64,000 nucleotides of DNA from Diplodia intermedia (lineage: Eukaryota; Ascomycota; Dothideomycetes; Botryosphaeriales; Botryosphaeriaceae): positions 62,001 through 126,000 of the forward strand of contig JAKEKT010000102.1 of NCBI GenBank assembly GCA_021495925.1. The letters run 5' to 3'. This document shows, piece after piece, positions 10,868-22,301 of this stretch (positions are counted from its first letter, which is position 1; each line of letters starts with the position of its first letter). The translations under genes were made by a program, and so were the position numbers. The notes under the pieces were generated by a model. That model was not told the origin of the DNA, did no database searches, and was given only the letters and a program-made list of their open reading frames with translations.

Positions 10868-12623
10868 ATGTCGTACCTGTGGTCGCGGCTCAAGTCGCTG
10901 AGCCACAGCAAGCGAGCTCAAGTCGTGCTCTTTTCTTCCACTGCCATCGCATTGTACGGCTATGACCAGGTATGAGCTTCTTTTCCTTGTCATCAATCGG
11001 CACTGCTCGTGCTGATGACTCTCCAGGGTATGATGTCCCTGATCAATACCAACAATGACTACCTCTCTCGCATGCGCATCTCTGGTGATTCTCCTGTCGT
11101 TGGCATCATTGTCTCTGTCTACTACCTGGGATGCTCCGTCGGCGCCGTCCTCTTCTCGTGGTTTGCCGATCAATTCGGTCGCAAGCGCGCCATCTTCATG
11201 TGTCTAGCAACCGCCAGCTTGGGGAACTTCATCATGTTCATGGCCGGTCTCGGGGGCATGAGGAAGGCGCTAGCAGTCATGTTTCTCGGCCGTGTCATCA
11301 TGGGTCTTGGCGTTGGCGGCATCGACAGCGTGATACCTGTCTACAGCGCTGAGCTGGCCGAGACCGAGAAGAGAGGGAGAGCCATGGGCCAGGAATTCCA
11401 GATGAACATCTTCGGCTTATGCATGGCATTCGGCATTAACTTGGTCGTGACCGTCGTCTTGGGCAAGGAGAACCAATGGGCTTGGCGCATTCCCATTATC
11501 GTTATGCAAGCCTATCCCGTCCTCCTTCTCGCATGCATCGAGCTGCTACCCGAAAGCCCCAGGTACTACATCTACCATGGGAGGGAGGAGGACGCCAGGA
11601 GGGCTTGTCATGAAATTGACCCCAAAGACGGCGAGAAGAAGTTTGAAGACTTGAAAGAGAGCCATGAGCGGGAAGCAGACCAGCCGGTATCCTACTTCAA
11701 CATGATCACACCCGGTCATCCGCAATTCCACCCGACCATGGTCACCATCATGTGCCAAATCAACCAGGTAAGGCAGTGCAAGATATATATATCTCGTTGG
11801 AGATGTGCTCAGATCTAACGATGCGCAGGCTCTTACTGGCTATGGAGCCGTATCCGTCTACGGTCCCCAAATCTTCGAGCTGCTTGGATTCGGTTTCCGA
11901 AACGCCGAATATTTGACAATGGGCAACTACACCTCCTACTTGTTCCTCATGACTTTCGCCTGGCTTCTCATCGACGCCATTGGCAGGCGCAAACTCTTGC
12001 TCGGCGGCAGCATAGTTTTGACTTCCTGCTTCCTTCTCCTTGCCATCTTCGGAGGCCTGGCCATGAACTCTCAAGGAAAATCAGCCCCTCTCGACGTTCC
12101 CACTATTGCTTTTTCCATCCCAGGCATCGTTACACTTTACGTGGCAACGGGCGCCTTTGGTATTGGATGGCTGGCTACTGTCTGGGTAAATACCTTCCTT
12201 TCTCCAGTAGACAGAATCATGACTGACCCTGTTACTCTGCAGTTGATACCCACTGAGATCTACCCCACAACCGCTCGCGCACAAGCTGCCGCCATCAGCG
12301 TCATCATCTGGGGTCTTGCCAATTTCACCATTACGCTCCTGACCCCCATCATGTTCAACAACCTGCGTTACTGGCTCTTCCTCGTCTTCGCCGCTTCCAA
12401 CGGTATTGCCGGCCTGTGGACTTGGGCGTACCTCCCAGAGAGTGGTGGCCGGAGCTTTGAAGAGAACCAGCGATTCTTTGACGATGCGGCGAAGGAGGGC
12501 ACTTGGCAAGTCAGGAAAATCGAAGGCGGTGCGTATTTGAGAATGCCATATCCGCACAGTGGAGAGGAAGAGAGGGGAGAAAGAGAGCCGCTCTTGCAGA
12601 GGGTGAGAGAGCAGATTCCTTGA
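10868..12623 (+). CDS. MFS transporter, sugar-porter family
   Basis: Four exons (10868-10969, 11027-11767, 11829-12185, 12243-12623) encode 526 residues. All three introns are phase 0 and 57-61 bases long, with consensus ends. The sugar-porter signatures are present: a FADQFGRKR loop between helices 2 and 3 (residues 81-88), GRVIMGLGVGG (123-133), PESPR after helix 6 (209-213), an IGRRK loop in the second half, and a LPESGGRSFEE end signature. Hydrophobic segments fit about twelve helices. It should be a plasma-membrane proton symporter or facilitator for a sugar or related polyol. The substrate cannot be read from the sequence. Its shared promoter with guanine deaminase is noted but may have no meaning. 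Confidence 0.92.
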
Positions 12624-15516
12624 AAAAGTAGGAGCGTCGTGCAGTAGACGCCTGTCTTCATATGCTTCTGCAACGAAACGAAAATAGAGCTTGGAGATGT
12701 GGGAGCGAGGATATGTAGGTTTGTGAACACTCCTTTGTATGCACCTACAATCCTCAGGCGTCTTCAGAACTGCACAAGGAGGGGTTCGGTCATACCTTGC
12801 TCTGCATGATCAAATATATGGATGCGCAGGATACGGTTGATTTAGACTTTTAGGGGGCCAAAGAGACTCTAGATACTGGCGGCTCTGCAAGTGGCATTTG
12901 AAATATAATTTTTCAACAGGCATCGAATAGGAACCCTTCAATGCTGATGCTCATACATCTCCATTCCTTACATTCGATTGAGTTTCCCTACTTGACTGGT
13001 GTTGCCATTCCGACCTCGCTACTTTGATGAGCCTGGCGTATCTAATCTTGTGCTCGTCCCCTTAGATTGAACAAGATCGCATGGAAAATACCCTCGTTCC
13101 TCTGCCGAGACTCTGCCTTGCAAGAGCTGTCAAGTTCAAGTTGCAAAAACGTCTCCCCCCTTACCTGTCGTCCTCTGCCCTGCATAACAGGAGGTGGATC
13201 GGAAACAGCTGTCGCTATCCTTATTACTTCTCAAAGTACGCACCTCTTATCACCGCAAGACTTGCATTTCCACAGCTTTCCATCATTGCACTCCAACTCC
13301 AGGCAAAAATACCCCGTTGCAGTCCATCCTCAATCCCAAGCTGTTTACCCTGCCGTTTGGCCTCCGCGGGTCTTTACGCATGAAATATCAGCAAGGTTGA
13401 AAAGCCATAACACCGGACACATCGAATATCCGTGAAAACTAAAGTCCCCGCTAGTCGGACCCGGATCCCAAGGAGGGCAAGCCTGGTAAGTTGAGATACG
13501 TGGTCAATCCGTCTCCCCTTGGCACCAACGCATACCGCAGAGCTAACCAGTATCACACATGAATACGAGAGAAACCCTCACTTATCAAGTACGACACCCA
13601 AAACCTGGCATGGTGGCATTATAAGCGCATCACAGAAGAAACCCCGGATAACAAGATGCGCGTATAATCTGCTCTCTCCGCCCGCCCAGCCGAGCTTTCC
13701 AGCCACCCCTCGCGAATGAGAATAGCAGGACGCGCATATGGGTCTGCATGTCTTTTCCGGCATGTCATTGATGCGTCTCCGAAACCCTGCGTCCCGTAGT
13801 AGTGCGGTTTCGGAGGAGAAGAAGGGGGGAGGGAGAAATGGCAACGCGGGGCGGCGGGGGGCGTGGCGCCGCATGTCGTCGACGGCTTCGTGGACGCTGC
13901 GCTGTCCGCTCTGTTCCCGCGTCTCGCCTCACTATTCGGCACTTCCCTCCCAGGTGGCTGTGTAGGTGAAATGAATTACGTGTATGTGTGATTGGGGGGG
14001 CCGGGTATTGGTGGCTGGCTGACTGGCTGACTGGCTGACTGGCTGGTTTGGTGCAGGGGTAGCAAGATCGCAGAAGAAGAGAGATGGGGGAGAGGGAGAG
14101 GGGGGAGAGCGTGTGAGAGTGAGAGGGAACGAGCAGGATGATAGAGGCTGGATTGATACATAACGGGATTGCGCCTCTCGATTCGATCGAGGAAGGAGCC
14201 GAGTGTTCGCAGGGAGGGGAGAGAAGTCAGATGGGGATCGAGGTTTGGTGTGAGACCTGCGTCATCTACGCAGCTTTTCTTTTGCTCCAAAACGCGGCTC
14301 CCGTCTGTTAGGGTGTATCGAGGCGGGCGCGGGGTCCAGGGCGTTATGGGAACGGGCGAAAAGAAAGCAGGCGGGCATGGGGTAGCAAAAGAAGACAGCG
14401 AGTAGCACCGGCACAGCAGCATGCAGCATGAGAGGTTTGTCCAAGACGACAGGAAAAAGTGTAACCGGCGGCTTCATCCCGCGCCAGGCTGGTGGGAAGC
14501 ATGGACTGGAGTTGCCGGTACGTGGCTGGCGGGAAACATGTCCTTCGCCGACGCACCTACCCGCTTTCCTCTTTTTCGCATGCGCGCGCATCCCCCGCCT
14601 TGCTCATCCCCGCTCGCCGCTCGCCGGTCCCAGGGGCAGGCGTCGCTTGTGACGCCGCGCGCCTCGTACTCGTCCGAAGCACGCGCAAATTTCAAGGTTC
14701 AAAATGAAACAGACAGTGGCCGAATCGAGGGCCGAAGGGTTGGACCGTTGGACCGTTGGACCCCCGATATTGGATCTGAGAGTCCGTCATGGCTTGAAGA
14801 ACCTAATGCAAATTGGCTTCCGCAAACAGCCAATCAGCCCACGTCTTTACCATTTTCCTTTTACGTCCTCTTCCCGATGGCCGTTCAGCAAACCCGGGCA
14901 AACGGCGACCAGGACAGAGGCGAGAAAACATGTTCCCTGCAGCGCCTGGGGTTTGCGAGATGCGATAGATGGAAGGATTCCCCGTAAGGCGCACGAGGCA
15001 CCGGAGCTTCATGCAGCTCGCCGCAATCCCCGTCAGAAGATATACTTCAGCAACGGCATTGTCTCGCCTCATCGCATCAATTCTTGATAGTCATTGAGAG
15101 CCATTACCAAGCAGGGATATCGTTTCATCTGATCCTCGTCTATCTCCTTTCCCGCAGGGATTGCAATCCGTCTTCGATTGGCAATACACTGTGGCGCAGG
15201 GGTATCTGAAAAGGGCAACATGCTGTACACTAGAGGCCGAAACTGACAAACAAGATGGAGGAAGAGTCAACAAACTAATGAGGCTGTGTTCCAGAATGCC
15301 GCAAGAAGCCGTCCAGCAGTCTGTCGTGTCAGGTCTGCCGGCCGGGAAATCTCTGGCGCAGGAAGCGGAAGCAAGCAAGCAAGCCGATGCAAGATGCAAG
15401 CAGGAAAGAACATAGCAGGGGAGGCCATAATAGCACAAATAAATTGGCCTGTCAGCAAGACGAGTGATCTGACAGGGAGCGGGTGCAGTGGCGACTGAGA
15501 CCGTACTCGGCCCAGG
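12624..15516. other. Long convergent intergenic region
   Basis: About 2.9 kb lies between the transporter and the PIPK-like gene, which end towards each other. Two short tandem arrays are visible: an 8-base unit (GGCTGACT) at about 14014-14044 and a 9-base unit (GGACCGTTG) at about 14740-14760. ORFs here are short, overlap on both strands and lack protein-like composition. I see no gene. Confidence 0.4.
14014..14044. repeat. Tandem 8-base repeat
   Basis: The unit GGCTGACT is repeated nearly four times. It is a simple tandem array with no evident role. Confidence 0.8.
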
Positions 15517-16641
15517 CTATTGCTGCTCACCATTCTCCTCGATGTAACCCTTGACCATGGCCAGGAACCGCTCGCGATATTCATCCGGGCTAGTCGTGAT
15601 GCTCATAGGTCCCTTCCGAGCGAAGAAGTTGAAGCTCTTCACTAATCTCGTCATCATCTTCGGCTGCGTCTTGTGCTTTGCCCAAAAGAAATCTAGCACC
15701 ACAGCGCGGTACACCCACTTCCCATCGCTACTCCTCGCGCCTTTCCGCCACTGGCTAGTCTTTGCCTGCACAAAAGGCACTTCACGTTCGGGCTCCGCCG
15801 GATACCTCACCAGGAAAAGGCTGTAGTCAACGGCATTGGCGCTTCGCAGGAGCTCCGTGTCCTTTCCAAGCGCCGTCATCAGCTCTTCGCGCTGTGCTGG
15901 CGTCACCCTGATCTTATCTGGGAAAGTGTCGACCAGACGCTCTTTCACCGAGTCGGGGGCCAGCTGCCCGTCGGCGATATCGCGCTCTGGGTAGAAGTAG
16001 CTGTCGGGCTTGAGGTCGTACGTTTGCCAGCGCTCCTTCTGCTTATCGTCATCTTTTCCGTAGAGCACATTCTCCATCACAATATGATGCGCAGGGGCGG
16101 TGCCGAGAATGCTGGCGCCGATCGACGGCCCAATGGCTTCGAGAAAGTCGGTGATGCGGACGAGCAGGGAGTTCGGGAAAGCGTGCATATGCTGGATATA
16201 CGGGTCGACCAGGTCGCGCGAGAAGAAGGTATGCTCGAAGCGACGCGGCAGGCTTTTGATTAGTAACTTGGCATTGGGCGTCGTAAAGAAGGTCGAGCCC
16301 GAATAGCCCAGATCGCCGACGGACTTGAGCGCACCACCGCGGCGGTCGGCCAGACGGAAGCTCTCGCGGTACTCGTCGCCATCGAGCTGCCAGACGTCTC
16401 TGCGGAGCTTGCGGAAATCGGCAGCGCGGAAGCGGCTCAAGACAAGTTGGAAGAGAGCAAAGAAGGCGAGGATGCGGGCAAGAAGGCTTGGCCGCGCGGC
16501 CGTGGCGTCGGCGTCGGAAGAGTTTTGGGGGTCGAAGATGGCGCGCAGGATGGACCTGCTGATGCGGTTTGCGCGGAGACCCATGATGAGGCACTTGTCG
16601 GGATCGATGGGCGAGGTGCGTGGTGTGCAGCGCGGCTTCAT
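15517..16641 (-). CDS. Small phosphatidylinositol phosphate kinase-fold protein
   Basis: A single exon encodes 374 residues from the ATG at 16641; the frame continues upstream only from a TTG. Hallmarks of the PIPK core are visible: the ATP-binding Lys in AKLLIKS (K129), HAFPNSLLVRITDF (153-166), HIVMENVL (187-193), a DLK motif at 209-211, VDYSLFL (271-277) and the metal-binding Asp in VVLDFFWAK (D317). The end (SPDEYRERFLAMV) matches the PIPK C-terminus. Classical PIP5K has YDLKGS after the lysine loop, whereas this protein has YDLKPD, so the substrate site is altered. Residues 52-71 are strongly hydrophobic and could anchor it to a membrane. It may be a lipid kinase of an uncharacterised fungal subgroup, or inactive. 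Confidence 0.82.
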   Translation of the reverse strand: MKPRCTPRTSPIDPDKCLIMGLRANRISRSILRAIFDPQNSSDADATAARPSLLARILAFFALFQLVLSRFRAADFRKLRRDVWQLDGDEYRESFRLADRRGGALKSVGDLGYSGSTFFTTPNAKLLIKSLPRRFEHTFFSRDLVDPYIQHMHAFPNSLLVRITDFLEAIGPSIGASILGTAPAHHIVMENVLYGKDDDKQKERWQTYDLKPDSYFYPERDIADGQLAPDSVKERLVDTFPDKIRVTPAQREELMTALGKDTELLRSANAVDYSLFLVRYPAEPEREVPFVQAKTSQWRKGARSSDGKWVYRAVVLDFFWAKHKTQPKMMTRLVKSFNFFARKGPMSITTSPDEYRERFLAMVKGYIEENGEQQ

Positions 16642-19600
16642 GGGTTTGCTCAACGGGCGTGCCTTGATCGGCCGGCAGTTGCGTCATAAGTGTCCGAGCT
16701 CCCAGCAGATCTCGAAGGATGGAAGGAAGGAGCTGCCCTGGCCCGAGCTCCTGCCCTGCCCTCGACGCGTGAGGCACCAAGGCACCTCCGCCTCCACGCG
16801 CGTGCCATGCAAACACCACATCTCTTTATCCACGCACGTCTGTGCATGCTGTGTGATCCGTCTCCACACGCCTCGCCCGCGCTGCCCCTATCGCTTCGCC
16901 ACGCTGCCGCGTCAACGCACGCGCGCGCCGTGTGCTGCTGCTCCCCACCCTGCTCTCCGCCCTCGAGCACGCGAATCAGCCCGAGATGACTGTCTTGCCG
17001 GCGGCACCGCAGCCATTGCACGCAGAACCCACGAGCGTGAGCCATGCCGTGCTCCCTCGCGCTGGCCGCAGCCCATCCGCACGCCCGTCTCCCAGTCGCT
17101 ACAAATCATACGTATCCCAGCCGCACGGTAAAGGCCTAAAAAGCAAGGAAATAAGAAGTAAGCAGCACGCGGGACGTCAACGGCCGATGCAGGGATGGTG
17201 AGATTGACAGACAGCGGTATGCTGCTGCCGCCCTGTCCGACGGCACTCGATAATAAAGGTATACGGGGCAGCTTGCTTGCATGCCCTTCCGCCAGCCCGT
17301 CGTCTTACCTGATGAGCTGTCCTCGCAGTAAGCAAGCCTTTCCATCCACCAGCCACCGGACCCCCGGTGGGCCGCATGCGTGAACAGTCTCTAGCCTGGA
17401 ACTTACCTTCCTAGTTTGTCCTGGGACGCTCCCCTTTGCAAAGACTATTCCAGCCCTTCGAAACAGGAGACGGGGCGGTTCTAAACCTTGCGGCTCTGCC
17501 GCGCTGTTGGTGAAACCGTGTAATAGAAACAGGGTTGATAGATGAGTTCCCGTAAACCGCGGCGGCGCTATTGACTATCGAGCCGCCCTGCAGCGTACGG
17601 TAAAAGGCATGTGCGATCCCTGTCCGAACAGCACCTGCCAGCTTCAATCAAAGGCCTGTCAGCCTCTACCATGCGTCGGGCCAATTGCTGACTGCCCGTC
17701 TCTGCCCTCCTCCATCTTCGCCTGTAATTTTCGACGGAGAAACCGCTCGGTCGGGGCGTCCACACCTGTCGCAGTGGGCTATTTTCCTTTTTCCACCCAT
17801 CTGCAACTTACGGCTCACTCGTAGGGCCAAGATGATAAGGCCATTTCTTCTTGCATATTGCTTACGCACGCCTAAACGGATTGTTAGGGCTCGGCACTGG
17901 GGACGAATCAGGCCGGGCGAAGATGAGTAGGCACAGCGCGATGCTCGTCATGTGGGCGGGTAATCGCCGACCTGCTGCATGCCGCTGCCACGCGATGATC
18001 GGAACAGGGGTATTCCTCCCTCCGACGCCGCTAACGAGCGTTGATCGTTTATTAGCTTTAGGGATTATGTTACGAATGAAGATAAGTCCCGCAGGTTTTC
18101 GTGTCGTGCATGCTAGCCAGCACACAGAGATGGCGGGATCTACCAGACCCCCTCTCCTTTGCGAGCCCGATCCTAGGCGATGCAGCATGATTTGCAGGTC
18201 TGCGAGTATCCAAGAGGAAATTACAGTTCAGCAGGCAACTCGCGACTGTGGCGGTATTTGCCTGTAGCTCCCCCAATAAGATTGGCCATAATGTTGTCTG
18301 CGGAGTATTGCTGCTTCCATTCGTAGCGTCCGTCCCCTTTCTGCCTTGCCAGGCGGCTACCGAGAATCCGTTTTCAGTATGCCAGATGATCCCGAAGCAG
18401 CCAAGGGTCGATGCGCTAACCGACGCCCGGGGGATAATGTGTACTCTTCAGATTTAATCTGGACCGACGGCGGGGATTTGAGTAGTACAACGGCTTAACG
18501 CGTAAGCGAGCGAACCCGCTTGGTAGCGTGGCACCGGTGCTCGGCATGAATTAGCTGCCGTTTGGGCGTGGGGAAAGGCAGTCGATATGCCTGTTTGACA
18601 CTTCGGTGACATCTTTCTTTGTCCTGCACATCCGCTGACGCAAAGGATATGTCGTGACGCGACGAAGTAGCAAGCTGAGTGGCGGGGAGTGGAGCTTGGT
18701 CGACCATAGGCCTCGGCCGTTCGGTCTTGGAGGGAGTCACAGCGCAACGTGATACCGCACAAGCTGCTTGTAACGATGGGAAGGCCATGCACGGTGTGCT
18801 TTGCTTCAGAGAGCGAAAGGAAAATCCGGGAGGCAGGAAGCTAAGGCTAGTAAGCGCCCGTGTACGATGCTGCCTTTGCTTGACCGGTCGTGGCTGCTGC
18901 TGGTTTGCAGTAAGAAACTGCTGCCCAACCAAAGCGTGAAGATAATGTCCACACAAGTCTAGGTATATTTGGATGCCCGATTCTCATACCATGATCACAA
19001 TTGCTCGCTCAACGTTGTATGCTCTTCGTCTCAACGTTCCAGAGGGAGCTACACGTCCGACTCAATGCTCATCATCGAACAGTTGCGGGGAATGCTTCCA
19101 CCACAACCCAGAATTGACGAAGGGCCAGAGAAGCACAGCATGTTGATGCAAAGCCGCCACGTGCTTAAGCTTAATCAAAGGCAGGGCGAATTTTTCAGAG
19201 CCGGACATCGAAAGACCCCATCTGTTTGGTCGACGCTACGCGATCCGAATTGGAATATCATGACACAGCCCTGGTGTACATGGATATGAGATGGAACAGT
19301 ATGTGCTTGGTTCCGGACACTGAGCGTAGTGCGCTGTCTAGCTGTGAGCTTGGGGGGACCATGACCCAACCTTTTGCGGCACAAGCACCGTTATGGTGTA
19401 AGCCCCATCGAAGCGGTGTGAGCCAAGGACACACGTAGCTGCCGTCTCTGCGGGTGCTTGCATGAGCAATCTCGAAGGACAGAGAAAGGCTGAGACAGAT
19501 CAACTAAGAGCTTGTAGCAAGCGACATCGTACAGTGTGGCGATAAATGAATTACCTAAGAAACCACCATCAGGCAAAAGCCACCCTGCTGTCGAGAGGTG

Positions 19601-22301
19601 TGGGCATCAGGCTTGGAAACAATTGCCGTGCAGACTGGTGAATCTGGCAGTGGCAGCGCTGGCCAACACTATCGATCTCAATTGAGGTCAAAGTCCGTTG
19701 AGTTGGCCACTCCAACTTCCACTTCGATTGCTTGCAAGAGAAAGCCAAGGAATCCAATTGTCAATGGCACGTCATTGATAGCTCGTACTCATCGCCTGAA
19801 CAGAGGGTGGGCGATCTGGTTAGAAATAAAAGAGCACGCAAGCTTTTTTCGTTGTGACGATGACGGATTTGTCATTACAGCCGATCAGTTTTGCGAAGGC
19901 TTGCTCCCGCGGCTATCAGGTTTGGCAATTGGTCCGAAGCACCAGACTTCGCCATGGCTGAGATAAAGCAGGCTCTTCTGCTAATGGCAGGATCGCCATC
20001 GATAGTCCGAGACAGAAAGAGAGTTCTGAAGTGTGGCGCTCAAAAGCAGATTCGAATCAGCCATGACGAGGGCGGACGGCTGCAAAAATAAATTTCGAGG
20101 CTAAGAAAGCCTTGGGATGATGCGCTCCGATGTTCCATTCCGATGTGATAGCGCCACCCACGCTGAGACATGCTGTTCGAGGAGTTCCAGAAGCCACAAG
20201 CCAGCCTTATGGAAACCTGTCCCTGAGACCAGGTCCGTGTCAGCTAGTATGGCAAGAGCTGAGTCTCTCACCATGGAGAAAAGCAACATGGCAGCTCAGA
20301 ATGGCAGAGATTGCCAAGATCCAAGAGAAAATTGCAGTAGGGATAGAGGTCTCCGTAATGCACCACGAGTCCCCTGCGGCAAGGACTGCAACAAAGAGAT
20401 TTTTCTCAGGCCAGGCTGATGCCACGCAGGCGATTAGCGAAGGATTGGGTCTTAGATTGCACCGGGATCGGGGAATGCGGGAAGCCAGGGAACGAGGAGG
20501 GCGCTCACGCGAGGCGCTTCCTTTTGGAATTGCACATGGCGCATATTCAAGCGCCCTTCGCGTGCAGAGCTAATACCCACTGACGCGCAGAGGAGCGTGA
20601 TTTCCTCTTCGAGCCAGCGGCGCAGCTATGCATGGCTGCGGACCAAGAGGGTCTCGTGTCGGAGCTCGGTGCCTTCAGTTCGCCGTTGCGAGCTATTGCC
20701 GGCGGGCTTCGGGGCTCTGGAGGATTGTGCATCGAAGAAGAGGGTGCAGATGCACGCAATGGCAGGGCGACGGCCAACGTTTGCTCGCAGGCGCCATGGG
20801 ATGCTGTGTACGGGATCGGACAGGCTACCGCAGCGATGGGTTGCCACGCGAGATTTGCCATCGAGCCGGGATGTTGACCGGTGGACCAGGTCGCTGGGAC
20901 AGGATGGGCCGCAAATGGCGGTGTACAGAAGGAGCGCTGCAAAGGACGGGTCGGTTTGGGGAAGGGTTGTGGGTTTGCGCTCCCGGTGTAACAGTTCGTC
21001 GTTGTTGAGGGAGAAAGCGACGCATCACATCAGGCGGGCCAGAGAGCAGTCGGCCATGCGGCAGGAATGACGTCCGGGCGGCGGGGAAGCGTTGCCTGAC
21101 AACGTGGCTGTCTGGGATGGATATTGCGGTGCAGTGCTCTGGCGGGGGGCGGTTTCACCAGCAACGCTCGCTGCTGGGTGTTGATTGCGCGGAGAGCCCT
21201 ACGGCGCTCCGGGGGCCAGCGGAGGCAGCCGATTGGGAAGGGCGCGGGCGCGGTGGAGACTTGGCTGAGCAGCGCAGGAGGCTGCTGCGTCGTCTCAGCG
21301 AGGCCCGGATTTCCCGGGGCGGGCGTGGTACAGGACACGCTTCGTGATGCCACACTTTGTTTGCGGAAGAATGGGCGTCATCTTACTGGTGCGACGGGGC
21401 AAGAATGCGGCAGGCGCGGCCGATTGAGGACGAGGGGTCGCGGCCGTTGCTGAAAGGAGCACGGTGGAAGTGCAGGCGGTTGCGGTGGCGGAGGGAAGCG
21501 CGTCCAGAAAATTGCGGTTGGCGACGTGCGTGCCGCGCGTGGGCAGCCCGTGAGCGCCGGCCAGGGCCGTCCTTGCAGCCCCACACAGGCAGCCCCAAGC
21601 CGCTTGCGAGAGCCCCTGCGAGCCCCCTGCGAACCCCATCCATGCCCTTCACCCACGCCCACGCCCACGCCCACGCCCCAGATCGATCACCACGCCCGCA
21701 CCCGCACTCCGGCCCGCGGCCCACCGTGCACCGCTGCGCCGCCGCCGCGCCCTGTCCGCTGTCTCGCCCGCGCTGGCCGCGCCCCAGCCGCGCCCGCTGG
21801 CTGCGCCGCCGTGGGCCCGGCCGAGTCCAGCGGCGCGACGGCGACTCGTCGGATCGGCCGCCGGGATGGTGACGGGCATGCTGGCCTGGTGGTAGGGGTA
21901 GGGTTGTTTGCAGTGAGGTGCAGAGGGTCGCGTCGTACAAGACCGTGAACCCTGGACGGGCGTTTCCACAGCCCAGACATGGCTTGTGGCCTCGCAGCGC
22001 CTCCTATCATTGTCAAGCATGCAGCTCTATCGTCGAGAGCGACGTCGCCAGCGCGCATTCCGGACACGGACTGCTCACCCATCGTCGTGTGTGTGCGTCT
22101 AGCCGTTTCCAACCCGCCGGGCGATGCGTCCAGAGCCCGCCCGGGCCGCCTATTTATCACCGCGGAAAGACCCTCCATCACTGTTCGACCTTCCTCCACG
22201 CCTCTTTCCTCACCCTCTCCTTCCCTCGCCCGCGCCCTCTCCGCAACCCCCCCGCGCCACCCGCTGAAGCTCCTATACCACTGCCCAGTATCACCGCTCC
22301 A
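16642..22301. other. 5.7-kb divergent region without a supported gene
   Basis: The two flanking genes start away from each other, so this stretch holds both promoters. Between about 17.4 and 21.5 kb no ORF has recognisable similarity, and candidate frames on both strands are short. The last 300 bases before 22302 are pyrimidine-rich, as expected for a leader. It could hold a non-coding transcript or a decayed element; nothing in the sequence decides this. Confidence 0.4.
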
